A stretch of 64,000 bases of DNA from Oncomelania hupensis. Taxonomy: Eukaryota; Mollusca; Gastropoda; Littorinimorpha; Pomatiopsidae. This document shows, piece by piece, positions 20,639-28,914 of the stretch. The stretch is taken from assembly GCA_036898135.1 (NCBI GenBank), contig CM072513.1, positions 87,119,502 to 87,183,501 on the forward strand, given 5' to 3'. Every line of letters starts with the position of its first letter. The stretch's first letter is position 1. Under the pieces are notes generated by a model. The model saw nothing but the letters and a program-made list of their open reading frames with translations, was not told the origin of the DNA and did not search any database. The position numbers were made by a program, and so were the translations under genes.

Positions 20639-23529
20639 GATGCTGTTCACGCCTTATGTTTAGTAAGGCTCAAAGCGCGGCTTTCTGTTGTTGTTGTTGT
20701 TTGTAGATTATAGTCACACGACACTTTCGCATATAGGTGAAAACTGGACCGATTTATACTGACACCAGCGGGCCAGTTGTTGGTAAAGGGGAAAATAATA
20801 TGATCACACGTTGACCAATCCGGGATTCGAACCAGCGACTCTTCGGTTACTAGCAAGACGCTCTTACCAACTGAGCTACCCGGCCCCTCGCGGCTTTCTG
20901 TAACCAACACACGCGCTTTTATTCTGCAGACACTTCTACATGCACGACAAATAAACATTCATCACTTAATCATGTGGTGTAAAGCAGTAATACGATGGTT
21001 GTTTATCGTTAGTATTCATCCATTAGATGTCTATAATGGCGGATGTACAAGAATTAACATTCAAGATACACATCCCTATTTTGCCAAAAAAGGTGTATTA
21101 ACCCCACAGAATGGAGGATGGACCCCACAGGAGGATGTGTGGAGGATATAAAAATATTTTCAGCTTCAGAAAATAATACTAATGTAGCCGAGCAAAGTAA
21201 TTGACTCCCGTTTCTCGGCCACCACCTTGAGGACACGAGCCAACCTCAGCTGTTATTTTCATTTTTATCCTTCGTAAGAGGGACATAAAAATATTTGCCC
21301 TGCAGGGCGGTAAAGCGTGTTGGTAGTAAACCGGGTTGCCGGCTACTAGTGCCACGACACTTCACACAAGTCGCTGCCACTGACCTGCATAAAATGCCTG
21401 CCGACAATGTAGTCCCACTCACCACCAAAAGAAGAAAACGAATGGTCAGCCGGGGAGAACAAATATCGTGTCGCTAATCCAATAGCATCCCCAAAGGATT
21501 CTGCACAGCAGGAGCCACCCAAGTCTAGTCTACCCCAAAAATGTAAGGTAGACAACTTCTCTCCCAAGCTTGAACCAGTCGCCTCCCATTCCGCCACACT
21601 AACATTACTAGCTGTGCAAACTATATCGTTCAATATGAATTTGCTATTAAAACTGTTCATATTATTTAATGTAAGGATTGTTATTAGCTGTGTGTTGTGT
21701 AATAATTTATATAATAAGTAAAGAGAAGTCCTTTTTGAAACAGTTTGGAAGCCATTCGTCTGATGTTGTGTCTTTCCATTGTCCAACCAGGAGCAGATAT
21801 GACCACACCATCTACAGAAGCCTCTCACCCCATCAAGGGGAACAGGGGGGACGACCACCGTCTGCAACATCTCAGCAGCCGCGTTACTTCCCCTTCCGCC
21901 GCCTCTCGCCATTCTCTGCCGTCCGAGACGGATGCAGCTTCGGATGACGACAGCGGTGACGTCACGAAGGGCGGGGAGGGCGCGTCACTGCAGGACGGCA
22001 AGAACAGCCGACGGAAGATGGAGAGGCCGCGGAAGCGACGCCGGGAAGAGATGGAGGCGGAGGGTGACAGTAGCACGTTGCCCGACTCGCCGCTCTCCGA
22101 CCTCGAGGCCGTCGCGAAAGACGGGGTGGAGAAAGAAGGGGAAGAAGGCACGGACAGCAGACCTGTCAGATCACTCTCCCCAGACGCCGTGGCCACCCCT
22201 GAAGACCTGTCTATCAAATCGTCGTCGTCATCGTCGCCGTTATCAGGGGGAGAAAGGGGAGAGAGAGGAAGAGAGGCGCCTCCCCTCAAGCTTTCCTCGT
22301 CTTCCAGCAGCAGCGGGCAGGGCCTGTTGTCGTCGCCTGGTCTTCATTCAGCGGATAGAGACACGCCTGGCGGACCTTGGACCACGCCGTCCTCCACCGT
22401 GCCCGCCATCCACAGCTGCCAGACTTCCGCCAGTCACGGCTACGTCAGCACTGTCACGCCCAGCGCCGTCAAAGAACTAGAAGCCGTGATGAACCGGCAC
22501 CTGCCCTACATAGAACCCGCTCACGTGCACCACCACCACCCGGCCGACTCGCGGCAGGGGAGAATATCAGGAAGCAGCACCAACAACAACTACCCCGCGC
22601 ACTCCGGTAAAAAGTCCACCATTCAGTGGGTGGGGTCGGGGTCTCAGTCCCACTCTGCCGTGTCCAGTCAGTCCTCCACAGACGCCATGGCGGCCTCCAG
22701 CTTCCTGCGCTCGCTGTACGAGAGTCGGGAGTCCGTCATCAGGTCCTGCAACTCCTCCAGCGCTATGATAGCATCATCCGACAAGAGCAGCCACGCGTGT
22801 GTTGCTGACATGCGCAACGGACAAATGTACGGCGACAACGTCAACGGTACCTTACTGACGCCGCCTGGCGCTGGCGACCTCCACCACCAACAACACCAAC
22901 AACAGCACCATCATCATCACCATCATCAACCCCAACAACAACAGCAGCAACAACAACAACAACACGTCATGTTCAAAGACCACGGCCCTCCCCCTTTCTC
23001 CATCCCCAGCATCGTCATCTCGTCCACCTCCTCCCACCAACCCTCCTCCTCCCCGTCCTCCTTAACCACTCAGTCCTCCTCCAAGGCCGTGCTGGGCTAC
23101 AGCAGTCGTGGCTACTCCAGCGGCGCCCTGTCCCTGGCTCTGCCCTGCAGTGGACTGGGGGACGCCTATAGCATGACGCCGCCGTCCTCCGTCTCTCCGC
23201 AAGACAAGATGGCGTCACCATTTGCTGCCGCCGCCGCCGCGCTGCACGCTTATAACGAATCCTCCTCCGTCAGTTTCGCGCGGACTTCTATGCACAGTGG
23301 AGGTGGTAGTGGTGGTGGTGGTCATTCCTCCTCCTCCATCCCCTCTGGCAGTGGTCAAGGCTCGGACTACGCTACGGCCAAAGCGGCGTATTACGCCATG
23401 TCCGCTCTCAGTCAGGGGGTGGGGATGGGAATGGGCCATCACGCCAGCCACGGCGGCTACGGCGACATCAACCACAACACTACCGCCGCCTACGACCAGT
23501 GTGCCAGACCCGTTATTCCTTGGTACTGA
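3581..23529 (+). CDS. NPAS3/trh: trachealess/NPAS1/NPAS3-family bHLH-PAS transcription factor, 3' nine coding exons (partial)
   Basis: Joined exons: 3581-3670, 9616-9706, 13429-13521, 14662-14771, 15147-15418, 15918-16024, 16907-17054, 18270-18400, 21791-23529. Every junction is GT-AG and phase-compatible; the total is 2781 nt, 926 residues plus TGA. Approximate residues: PAS-A core 1-60 ([33 protein letters not shown]), linker 61-91, PAS-B 92-260 ([40 protein letters not shown]), PAC-like 255-303 ([17 protein letters not shown]), then a low-complexity C-terminus with basic PRKRRR, PEDLSIK and Q/H runs. The [14 protein letters not shown] signature and the ALPPPTI stretch are characteristic of the NPAS1/NPAS3/trachealess branch rather than SIM or HIF. 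Family members are nuclear, dimerise with ARNT/tango through bHLH-PAS and regulate tubular-organ or neural genes. The bHLH and first PAS-A exons are absent from the window and presumably lie upstream. Which vertebrate paralogue is closest cannot be resolved here. Confidence 0.93.
3685..3755. repeat. (GAT)n microsatellite
   Basis: More than 20 GAT units starting 15 bp after the exon donor. Confidence 0.95.
3840..3926. repeat. (TAC)n/(TAG)n microsatellite
   Basis: CTA units switch to TAG units, giving a self-complementary trinucleotide tract. Confidence 0.9.
4252..4300. repeat. (TTC)n microsatellite
   Basis: Uninterrupted TTC array. Confidence 0.95.
4672..4845. repeat. Compound (GAA)n-(CA)n microsatellite
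   Basis: About 110 bp of GAA followed by about 40 bp of CA, then GA-rich sequence to 4930. Confidence 0.95.
5311..5382. repeat. (ATC)n microsatellite
   Basis: Uninterrupted ATC array of about 24 units. Confidence 0.95.
5650..5724. repeat. (ATT)n microsatellite
   Basis: Uninterrupted ATT array followed by T-rich low-complexity DNA to 5770. Confidence 0.95.
5926..6187. repeat. Interspersed repeat R3, copy 1
   Basis: Shares spaced blocks with 27655-27895 (aatga-gg-g-t-cc-atctct-cccctcg; gtgctc-a-ccact). The class is unknown. It abuts a SINE-1 fragment. Confidence 0.45.
6188..6475 (-). mobile_element. SINE-1 fragment (minus)
   Basis: Reverse complement matches the body of the full SINE-1 at 14112-14545, including the tataaaccgaggtctggtct block and the ctttaaagat block. 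Confidence 0.75.
6945..7150 (-). mobile_element. SINE-1 3' fragment (minus)
   Basis: Contains the reverse complement of the SINE-1 tail (agctcttgagctggaaaagcgctat) and body, preceded by the (TTTA)n complement of its A-rich tail. Confidence 0.8.
7868..7968 (+). repeat. R1 repeat 3' end with (TCTAA)n tail
   Basis: Block gtggtcctgattcggctctgg matches R1. It ends caataaacattgactatc followed by TCTAA repeats. Confidence 0.5.
8296..8535. other. GC-rich unique stretch in intron; candidate regulatory element
   Basis: Not microsatellite and not matching any repeat family found in the window. Contains TAAT-core motifs (ggattaattggcc, cagtaattgtgg) in GC-rich DNA, unlike the surrounding AT-rich intron. 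A conserved enhancer is possible but unproven. Confidence 0.3.
9166..9472. repeat. (TC)n and (ATC)n microsatellites
   Basis: Long TC array (9166-9231, with degenerate extension to 9297) and a degenerate ATC/GTC array (9352-9472), about 140 bp upstream of a PAS-A exon. Confidence 0.95.
9616..9706 (+). CDS. NPAS3/trh: NPAS3/trh-like exon: end of PAS-A
   Basis: Begins in phase 0 after acceptor tgtgtgcag and ends in phase 1 before donor gtcaga. Encodes [19 protein letters not shown] and the following helix, the conserved distal half of PAS-A. The preceding intron is 5.9 kb. Confidence 0.93.
10094..10360 (+). mobile_element. SINE-1 fragment (plus)
   Basis: Matches the SINE-1 body from the ctttaaagatcctgacgc block through the ccttgagcagctcttgagc tail; ends gcgctatcataagagcgatt. 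It lacks the tRNA head. Confidence 0.8.
10889..10934. repeat. Interstitial telomere-like (CCCTAA)n
   Basis: Degenerate CCCTAA/CCTAACCC units: five or more CCTAACCC-type hexamers. TTAGGG is the usual animal and mollusc telomere unit. Confidence 0.85.
11888..12093 (+). mobile_element. SINE-2, complete copy with TSD
   Basis: Starts ggggccgggtagctcagt with box A (TAGCTCAGTTGG) and box B (GGTTCGAATCC), has a roughly 130-bp body and an (ACA)n tail. Flanked by TGGTTTGCGG at 11878-11887 and 12094-12103. The anticodon-loop equivalent CTAGTAA would read AGT (Thr), but the anticodon stem is mismatched, so this is a SINE and not a tRNA gene. Confidence 0.88.
13429..13521 (+). CDS. NPAS3/trh: NPAS3/trh-like exon: Ser/Pro-rich inter-PAS linker
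   Basis: 93 bp, entering and leaving in phase 1, between acceptor attgttgcag and donor gtgggt. Encodes a Ser/Pro/Gly-rich linker ([17 protein letters not shown]...) like the low-complexity linker between the PAS domains of NPAS3. Support rests on phase continuity with both neighbours and composition, since the linker is poorly conserved. Confidence 0.8.
13660..13935 (+). mobile_element. SINE-1 fragment (plus)
   Basis: Begins at the agtataaaccgaggtctag-like block and runs into a degenerate tail (gctctgagcagc). Located 140 bp after the linker exon. Confidence 0.7.
14112..14545 (+). mobile_element. SINE-1, full-length reference copy
   Basis: Head with box A (TGGCCTAATGGTAGAGC, from 14125) and box B (GGTTCGAGCCC, about 14168). 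Central body is about 300 bp. The 3' end is ttgagctggaaaagcgctat followed by ataagaacgattaaataaa, a tail reminiscent of L2-type LINE partners. All other SINE-1 fragments in the window align to parts of this copy. It sits 120 bp before an exon. Confidence 0.85.
14662..14771 (+). CDS. NPAS3/trh: NPAS3/trh-like exon: start of PAS-B region
   Basis: Enters in phase 1 after acceptor gtttgcgcag and ends on a complete AGG codon before donor gtaggt. Encodes [17 protein letters not shown] and VHVKSSGYR, a block almost invariant in NPAS1/3 and trachealess. Confidence 0.93.
15147..15418 (+). CDS. NPAS3/trh: NPAS3/trh-like exon: PAS-B beta strands with Ser/Asn-rich insert
   Basis: 272 bp, phase 0 in and phase 2 out (donor gtaagt). 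Starts with [11 protein letters not shown], continues through an Ala/Ser/Thr/Asn/Gly-rich insert (about residues 140-172 of the partial protein), then [36 protein letters not shown]. The insert sits where vertebrate NPAS3 has a shorter loop, so it is probably a lineage-specific, microsatellite-derived expansion (CAG/CAA codons). Confidence 0.9.
15524..15702 (-). mobile_element. 5'-truncated RTE LINE fragment in an (AAT)n tract
   Basis: Begins with the (TCCTA)n complement of the LINE tail, followed by the conserved 3' ORF end (GYGTG stop, LTLSEA...). AAT-type sequence flanks both sides, suggesting insertion into the microsatellite. Confidence 0.85.
15918..16024 (+). CDS. NPAS3/trh: NPAS3/trh-like exon: PAS-B helices
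   Basis: 107 bp, phase 2 in and phase 1 out (donor gtacgc). Encodes [20 protein letters not shown] and then [13 protein letters not shown], matching the conserved MDLTP-DI-G...YHF-HAEDVE...RHSH region of NPAS3 PAS-B. Confidence 0.92.
16907..17054 (+). CDS. NPAS3/trh: NPAS3/trh-like exon: PAC-type C-terminal motif of PAS-B
   Basis: 148 bp, phase 1 in and phase 2 out (donor gtaagg). Encodes [37 protein letters not shown] and [10 protein letters not shown], the classic PAS-B/PAC strand pair (vertebrate GQ-VTKYYRW...GGYIWIQS). Confidence 0.93.
17229..17706 (-). mobile_element. 5'-truncated RTE LINE fragment
   Basis: (TCCTA)n followed by the 3' part of the RT ORF (reverse: [38 protein letters not shown]). 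Truncated about 480 bp from the 3' end. Confidence 0.9.
18003..18258. repeat. GAT-rich minisatellite ending next to an exon acceptor
   Basis: Units of (GAT)n alternate with GTATTCAT (18027-18190), then pure (GAT)n to 18255, 15 bp before exon 18270. Confidence 0.9.
18270..18400 (+). CDS. NPAS3/trh: NPAS3/trh-like exon: post-PAS junction
   Basis: 131 bp, phase 2 in and phase 1 out. Completes [20 protein letters not shown] and runs into a Pro/Ser/Gly-rich stretch. The acceptor is preceded almost directly by a (GAT)n tract, with only a short ttgttgtttag pyrimidine stretch. Confidence 0.88.
18507..20580 (-). mobile_element. RTE LINE copy with inverted 5' segment
   Basis: 18507-20262 is minus-strand LINE 3' sequence (RT motifs [34 protein letters not shown] on the reverse strand, with frameshifts). 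20263-20580 is the adjoining upstream LINE segment on the plus strand ([15 protein letters not shown] to AKENWIDQ). The two meet near LNKNNS with about 25 bp of LINE sequence missing. (AAT)n flanks both ends (18447-18506, 20583-20638). Confidence 0.85.
20689..20888 (-). mobile_element. SINE-2, complete copy with TSD
   Basis: Reverse-complement SINE-2 (ends tgagctacccggcccc) with (TTG)n as the tail complement. Flanked by CGCGGCTTTCTGT at 20676-20688 and 20889-20901. Confidence 0.9.
21791..23529 (+). CDS. NPAS3/trh: NPAS3/trh-like terminal coding exon: transactivation/low-complexity C-terminus
   Basis: 1739 bp, entering in phase 1 after acceptor gtccaaccag and ending at TGA 23527-23529. It encodes 578 residues. 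Visible features: acidic and Ser-rich start; basic cluster [10 protein letters not shown] (nt about 22024-22053) as a likely NLS; PEDLSIK at 22198-22218, fitting the PxDLS CtBP-binding consensus; Ser runs; His/Gln-rich HQQHQQQ...QQQ (22882-22962); Ala and Gly runs; terminus ARPVIPWY. A single large terminal exon is typical of this gene family. Codon use is GC-rich relative to the introns. Confidence 0.9.
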
Positions 23530-23530
23530 G

Positions 23531-23532
<2 letters not shown>

Positions 23533-23592
<60 letters not shown>

Positions 23593-23613
23593 CAGAGAGA
23601 GAGACAGAGAGAG
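23533..23613. repeat. (GA)n microsatellite at start of 3' UTR
   Basis: GA array starting a few bases after the stop codon, with GACAGA interruptions. Confidence 0.95.
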
Positions 23614-26350
23614 AGACAGATTAAAAAAATACTGACAGACTGATCCTGCACGGTGTTGCGGATTTTTGTTTGATACTGACAATGAAGTCCTCTGAAACTA
23701 TAATAGTAGGTGCGATAGGTCTAGGACCCACTTTACCTAAACTCACTCAAATCGCTAAGTTGAAACCAGTCCCCTTCATAGACACGTGGAGGCATGCTTT
23801 TGAATATGGAGTCTCGTTCAGGACGCATTATGGTGGTGTGTGGAACTGCAAGAAAATGTTGGCTATCAAATGTGAATACTTTGTGTCAAGAACTATACGT
23901 GCACGCTGACTATGCATGTTGAATTTCTGGATGTCTAGGCCTACTCTTTTAAAGTATGAAACTGACAGAAATAGCCAAGTTGAACGTCTGAACAACAAAC
24001 AAGACTAGACTTCTCAATGTGAATGCATACATTGGTGTATGGACCTGAAAAACATAATGCTGCTAATTGGCAGCGCGTTGTCAAAATCATTCCCAAAGGA
24101 ATGTGGCAGGACTGCACAAGTCTTTTCAGACTCTGTGGACTCTTGATTCTGAATGTCTGGGTATGTGAACTGAAAGTAACAGACATTTTGAGGTGTCCGC
24201 AATTGAAAAGATCTATATTGTCAGTTTGAACGCTTATTTGGAGCTGTGTACGAAAACCAGCTTGCACTACAGAGGTTGGGTCATTATGGACTTGGCTTCG
24301 CCCACGGCGCATTAGACTGGACTGGCCTTGCCGTACATGTTCACAGCAGCTGCCAAACTCTTGTTGGAAGGCTGCAAAGACATTGATTATTGGTTTGGTT
24401 TGAGGACAGAGGTTCACGAAATTGATGTCGACTACGACTAAGACGACGACGACGATGATGGTGATGATGATAATGACTGATAATCGATTACGATGATGAC
24501 GACGACGATGATGATGACGATGATGATGATGATGACGATGACCAGAACCATGACGACATGATGCTGCTGCTGATGATGACGATAATAATTAATAATAATG
24601 AGTTTGGCTCGCTGGTACTTTCTGCATTTAAATCATCGTTTGCCATACGTGGCCAGTCACCATTATATTGCAATATTGTTTTATTTATTCAAAATTAGTC
24701 GCTGTTAAACACTGCCAAAGAACTGTAGATTGTCAATGAAAACTTAAATAGCGCGAAACACGAGCACAGCAAAGGCGAGCTTAAAGGCACATCAAGCTAA
24801 AGGATTCCACGCACTAGTCATCAGTCTAGTCTCCAGTTTGGATCAATGTTTGGTGGAATAACTTTAATATTATAATTAATATGCCTATAATGAACCGTGG
24901 TGAAGTTATACCTATAATGATTGAAGATATATCAATTTACATCTGCCATAATAATCGGACTGTGTTACCGCCTAGCGTATGCCCATAGGGTAAGGTTAGG
25001 TATCCCCAATTGCGGACAGTTTTGTTGACCTCTTAGTTTGTAGTCTACGTTACTCCATTACCATAGGAACCTCACACAGGACTGGCATGTTTGTATCTAG
25101 TCATTCCTCAGATTTTTTTTTTTTTTAACATATCCAGATGTGTTTCAGTTAGTGACGGTTCGCTGACTAAACACACTACTATACATGGGCCTGTATGAAC
25201 AAAGAATGGGTTGTTGGCAATTGTGGTCAGATTTTTCTTTCCTTGCGGGGAAGTCAAGAAAAAAACAATCTATCCTTTCCTTCTAAAGTAAAATTTCGGA
25301 TTTATTGACCACAAAGTGGTGAGCACGAGTTTAAAATATTGAAAGCTAAAATATATTGAAATGTATCTTTAAAAAATACAACACACAAAACAAAACAAAC
25401 AAACAATAAAAAAAAAAAAAGATAAATAACTAAATAAATAAAAAAAGTAGATCGATCACAAAGACGTTGGTAGAAAAATGGTTTTGTTATCAATTTATAA
25501 AAAGTATCATGACGTTGGGGTCCGCAAATGGGAGCTGACCACAAATGGGGATACTTAACCCTACTGTGTATCTTAGACCAGTCAGTTCTACGATTGATAT
25601 TTCATGCATACACCGCCGCAACATGATTGTCTATTGTCACAGACGCGCGTATCGAACATCAGCTAGTAGTCAATACAATCGGCTGACATTCCGATAACGG
25701 CACCTGTGGTTTGTGTGTGCATTAGGCCTAGTACAACTCCCTATAAAATGTTTTTTATTGAAAATTACCGTGTCATAACCATTGATTACTATTTTGATTT
25801 TTATAAATAATTGCTAGTCCATTGTTGCGATTATTTTATGTGAATACCTAATAATATAAATTATATTATTTATTTTTATATAAATTATTGTTATTAAAAT
25901 TTATTTTAAAATGTAAATGCTATTATTAAATATATTAAAAATAATACTGTTATTATTTATATTAATTAAATGCTATTGTTATTTATATGATTAAATGCTA
26001 TTATTATTTATATGAATTATTATTATTTATATGAATAAATGCTATGATGATTAATTATACAGATTATTGTTATTTGCTGTTATAATTTCTATAACTTGTT
26101 AATGTAATTCTGTGTTATGTGTTTGAGTCTAGACTGTGGATATAACTTGATTCAAACAGAGGAATATGCTGCATTAACATTATTATTATTATTATCTATG
26201 GTCATGATGTATAAACAATATCGTGATTACCGTTAGCTCTGGTCATTTTTGTACAAAACAAGATGGTAATACTGTTCGATCATGTTGTGTTTATGTTTTT
26301 GCATTGAAATACAGTCCCTGTCCCATGAAATGTTTTATTATGTATGTATG

Positions 26351-26356
26351 AATAAA
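26351..26356 (+). promoter_or_regulatory. Candidate poly(A) signal AATAAA
   Basis: AATAAA followed about 24 bp later by a GU-rich stretch (gtgtttgtggtgcatgtgtg), the arrangement expected around a cleavage site. It is placed 2.8 kb after the NPAS3/trh-like stop codon. Confidence 0.45.
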
Positions 26357-26557
26357 TTTGTCTTTTGAAACTCATAGCACGTGTTTGTGGTGCATGTGTG
26401 TTTTGTATGGAGTGAATAATAATTATTATTATTATTATTATTTATTTATATAATTATTTAAAATTTATTTTGGTTATACTTTTAAAAATTATTTCTTTAT
26501 CTTACATCATACATCAAAAATGGAAAATTGTTTTCACAATCTCAGTCATTGGCATAT

Positions 26558-26604
<47 letters not shown>

Positions 26605-26689
26605 GGTGATGATGATGATGTCGTAGTTCTCATTTTATCGGTATAATTCTAAGTATTCCTTATTAACTCGAGCCACTAAGCTAGTGAGA

Positions 26690-26825
26690 AATGAGTTAGT
26701 TAGTTAGTCAATGTTTACATGGGCCAGCGGACTGCAAATAGCCGAATAAGGACTACAACTCGGTTGAAAGAGGGTTCACCTCCGATCCGTATAAAAGACC
26801 TGCTGAAACAACCCTAATGGTAACA
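26690..26825 (+). repeat. R1 repeat fragment
   Basis: Matches 49570-49700 (ccagcggactgcaaa, gatccgtataaaaga, tgctgaaacaaccctaatgg) with divergence. Confidence 0.6.
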
Positions 26826-26970
26826 TATTTATTACACTGAAGGCCAGTAGAAAGGAGGAGGTATAAGAGAGAGAGATTATTGTTTTAAACGTTATTCGTT
26901 TATTTGTATATATATATATATATTCGTAATCGTTCACTCTCACAAGCTTCTCTGTCTGTCTGTCTCTCTC

Positions 26971-27352
26971 TCTCCTATCCCGTAACTCGACGGTCGTTGG
27001 GCATGGGGCCGGGCACCACAAGCCAGTCCATTTTCGAATGTTGTCCTCCCATCTCTTTTTCTGTCTCCCTCTTCTTCTGCCTCCTTGCACCGTACCTTGC
27101 AGAATGGTCTTTGCAAGACCTGATGATCTGGTGAAGTGGCCATACCATCGGAGTTTCCGTTTCTTCACCAGTGTGAGCATGTCATCGTGTTGTCCAAAGC
27201 ACAGGCGCTTGTATCAGGACACGCGAGCGCCTATGCCTGTGACGACGCGTCACAGGAATAGGCACTCGCGTGTCCTGATACAAGCGCCTGTGGTCCAAAG
27301 GCTTGTGTGATGGTCTGTCGGACTTCGTTGTTGGTGATGTGCTCTATCTCTA
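26971..27352 (-). mobile_element. RTE LINE 3' fragment split by a MITE
   Basis: Reverse strand reads LTLVKKRKLRWYGHFTRSSG and [16 protein letters not shown]. The homology resumes after the 27200-27292 insertion (cggacttcgttgttggtgatgtgct). Confidence 0.85.
27200..27292. mobile_element. 93-bp palindromic MITE with 8-bp TSD
   Basis: Terminal inverted repeats of at least 27 bp are perfect (27200-27226 against 27266-27292), beginning CACAGGCGCTTG. The interior is also nearly self-complementary (cctatgcctgtgacg/cgtcacaggaatagg). Flanked by GTCCAAAG at 27192-27199 and 27293-27300. An 8-bp TSD points to hAT- or P-type mobilisation. Confidence 0.88.
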
Positions 27353-27654
27353 TATCTCTCTCTCTCTCTGTGACATATTCTACTACCTTCATTAAATAAA
27401 GAATTCTCTGCTCTGTCTGTCTGTCTCTCTCGCAGAGCCGTTGCATGCATCATGGAAGAATACATGTAGAAAGCATTAATTGGCGGCTCAAACATGCATG
27501 CCAACCGCCGAGGTTTTTTCAATGCCAATGCAAGGGAAATAACCGCGTAAGTTATAAAAACAAATTTATTGCGTTTCTATTACTTCCCTTGGTAACCGGA
27601 ATCGGTAAAAGTTTGGTACAGTTTTCTCGTAACCTTTATAGAGGCGTTTGGGAA

Positions 27655-27895
27655 TTTCCTTTCCTCTAGGGCAGCTTAATGAAGGCGGTTCCTATCTCTG
27701 CCCCTCGGCTTTTTTTTCTAAATAGATCCAGCTACCCATTCACAGCGGGGAGGACTAGGGTGTCTCGTTCGCTTGTTCCAGTCTTTGTTTCTCTTTTTTT
27801 TTTGTCCTTCGGTGGTTGCCTTCCATGTATCCAAATACTAACCCGACGTTGCTTAACATGAGACATTGCTATCGTGTGCTCAATCCACTACATTA
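27655..27895. repeat. Interspersed repeat R3, copy 2
   Basis: Diverged match to 5926-6187; class unknown. Confidence 0.4.
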
Positions 27896-28394
27896 AAGCA
27901 CCATCCAAGCGTAAAAGGCTTCAAAGTCAACATACATTGCTACGCAATGAATTTCAAATACATAGGATTTTGCTTTGTTGAAAAGGTAAAACATAAAATC
28001 GACAGACTATTTTAAAAGCATTATAAAACATGATTCGGTCTTATAATGATTATTCGTTCGTACAATAATTTATTTAGTTATTAAATGCAGTTTTAGGAAA
28101 AGTAAGTGAAATCATATTCCTATAAATTAATGTTTGAACATAATTGTAATAACTGTTATAAACTTTGAGATTGAGTTAAATAGTATCACAGTTATTACAT
28201 AGGTGCTATTCAGCATAAAGACTATCAGCAATTCGTTTCATCTGCATTCCAAATTAGCACCGTATTGTGCGGACAGACTTGCTTTGTTGGATTACAATGA
28301 AGTTAGCTTATCACCTGTTACACCGCACGAATGTCATAGCTGTGAACACAGCGACAAACACCCAAATATTAAACACGTCAACAACAAGGTCACA

Positions 28395-28760
28395 AAGATC
28401 CCCTCCCCCAACCCCGCCACTCTACAACACCTCCCCCAACCCCGCTACTCTACAACACCTCCACCAACCCCGCCACTCTACAACACCTCCCCCAACCCCG
28501 CTACTCTACAACACCTCCACCAACCCCGCCACTCTACAACACCTCCCCCAACCCCGCTACTCTACAACACCTCCACCAACCCCGCCACTCTACAACACCT
28601 CCCCCAACCCCGCCACTCTACAACACCTCCCCCAACCCCGCCACTCTACAACACCTCCACCAACCCCGCCACTCTACAACATCTCCCCCAACCCCGCCAC
28701 TCTACAACACCTCCCCCAGACCCGCCACTCTACAACACCTCCCCCAACCTCTCCCCAACC
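28395..28760. repeat. 27-bp minisatellite
   Basis: About 13 units of a 27-bp sequence (core ccccgccactctacaacac). Because 27 is divisible by 3 it keeps two frames open (PPLYNTSP, TLQHLPQPRHS), which look like proteins but are repeat artefacts. A (TTA)n array follows (28783-28832). Confidence 0.92.
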
Positions 28761-28785
28761 ACTTTCCTCATTTTTAAAAATAAAA

Positions 28786-28832
<47 letters not shown>

Positions 28833-28914
28833 AATTTCTGTTTCATTTAGAGGGGTAGTGGGGCATCGCCTACAGGAGCTATAGTTCGGCTGGAAAATGC
28901 GTAATATAAGAGCA

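Larger units (their letters stand above)
18401..21790 (+). other. Last intron of the NPAS3/trh-like gene, 3.4 kb
   Basis: Almost filled by an AAC/AAT microsatellite containing a 5'-inverted LINE (18507-20580) and a SINE-2 (20689-20888). 20902-21790 is AT-rich with nothing recognised. Confidence 0.7.
23530..26378 (+). other. Probable 3' UTR of the NPAS3/trh-like gene
   Basis: No convincing gene on either strand. Starts with a (GA)n tract 7 bp after the stop, is AT-rich, and carries short (GAT)n, (ATT)n and AT-rich stretches. Several AATAAA hexamers occur; the one at 26351 has the best context. The 3' UTR extent is an inference. Confidence 0.5.

Noticed and set aside
21825..22480. Overlapping frames on both strands of the last NPAS3/trh-like exon
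   Set aside because: Shadow frames of GC-rich coding sequence; the in-phase frame joined to upstream exons is the real one.
28203..28884. 205- and 209-codon Pro/Thr-rich frames
   Set aside because: Produced by the 27-bp minisatellite and the adjoining (TTA)n; no splice, start or family evidence.
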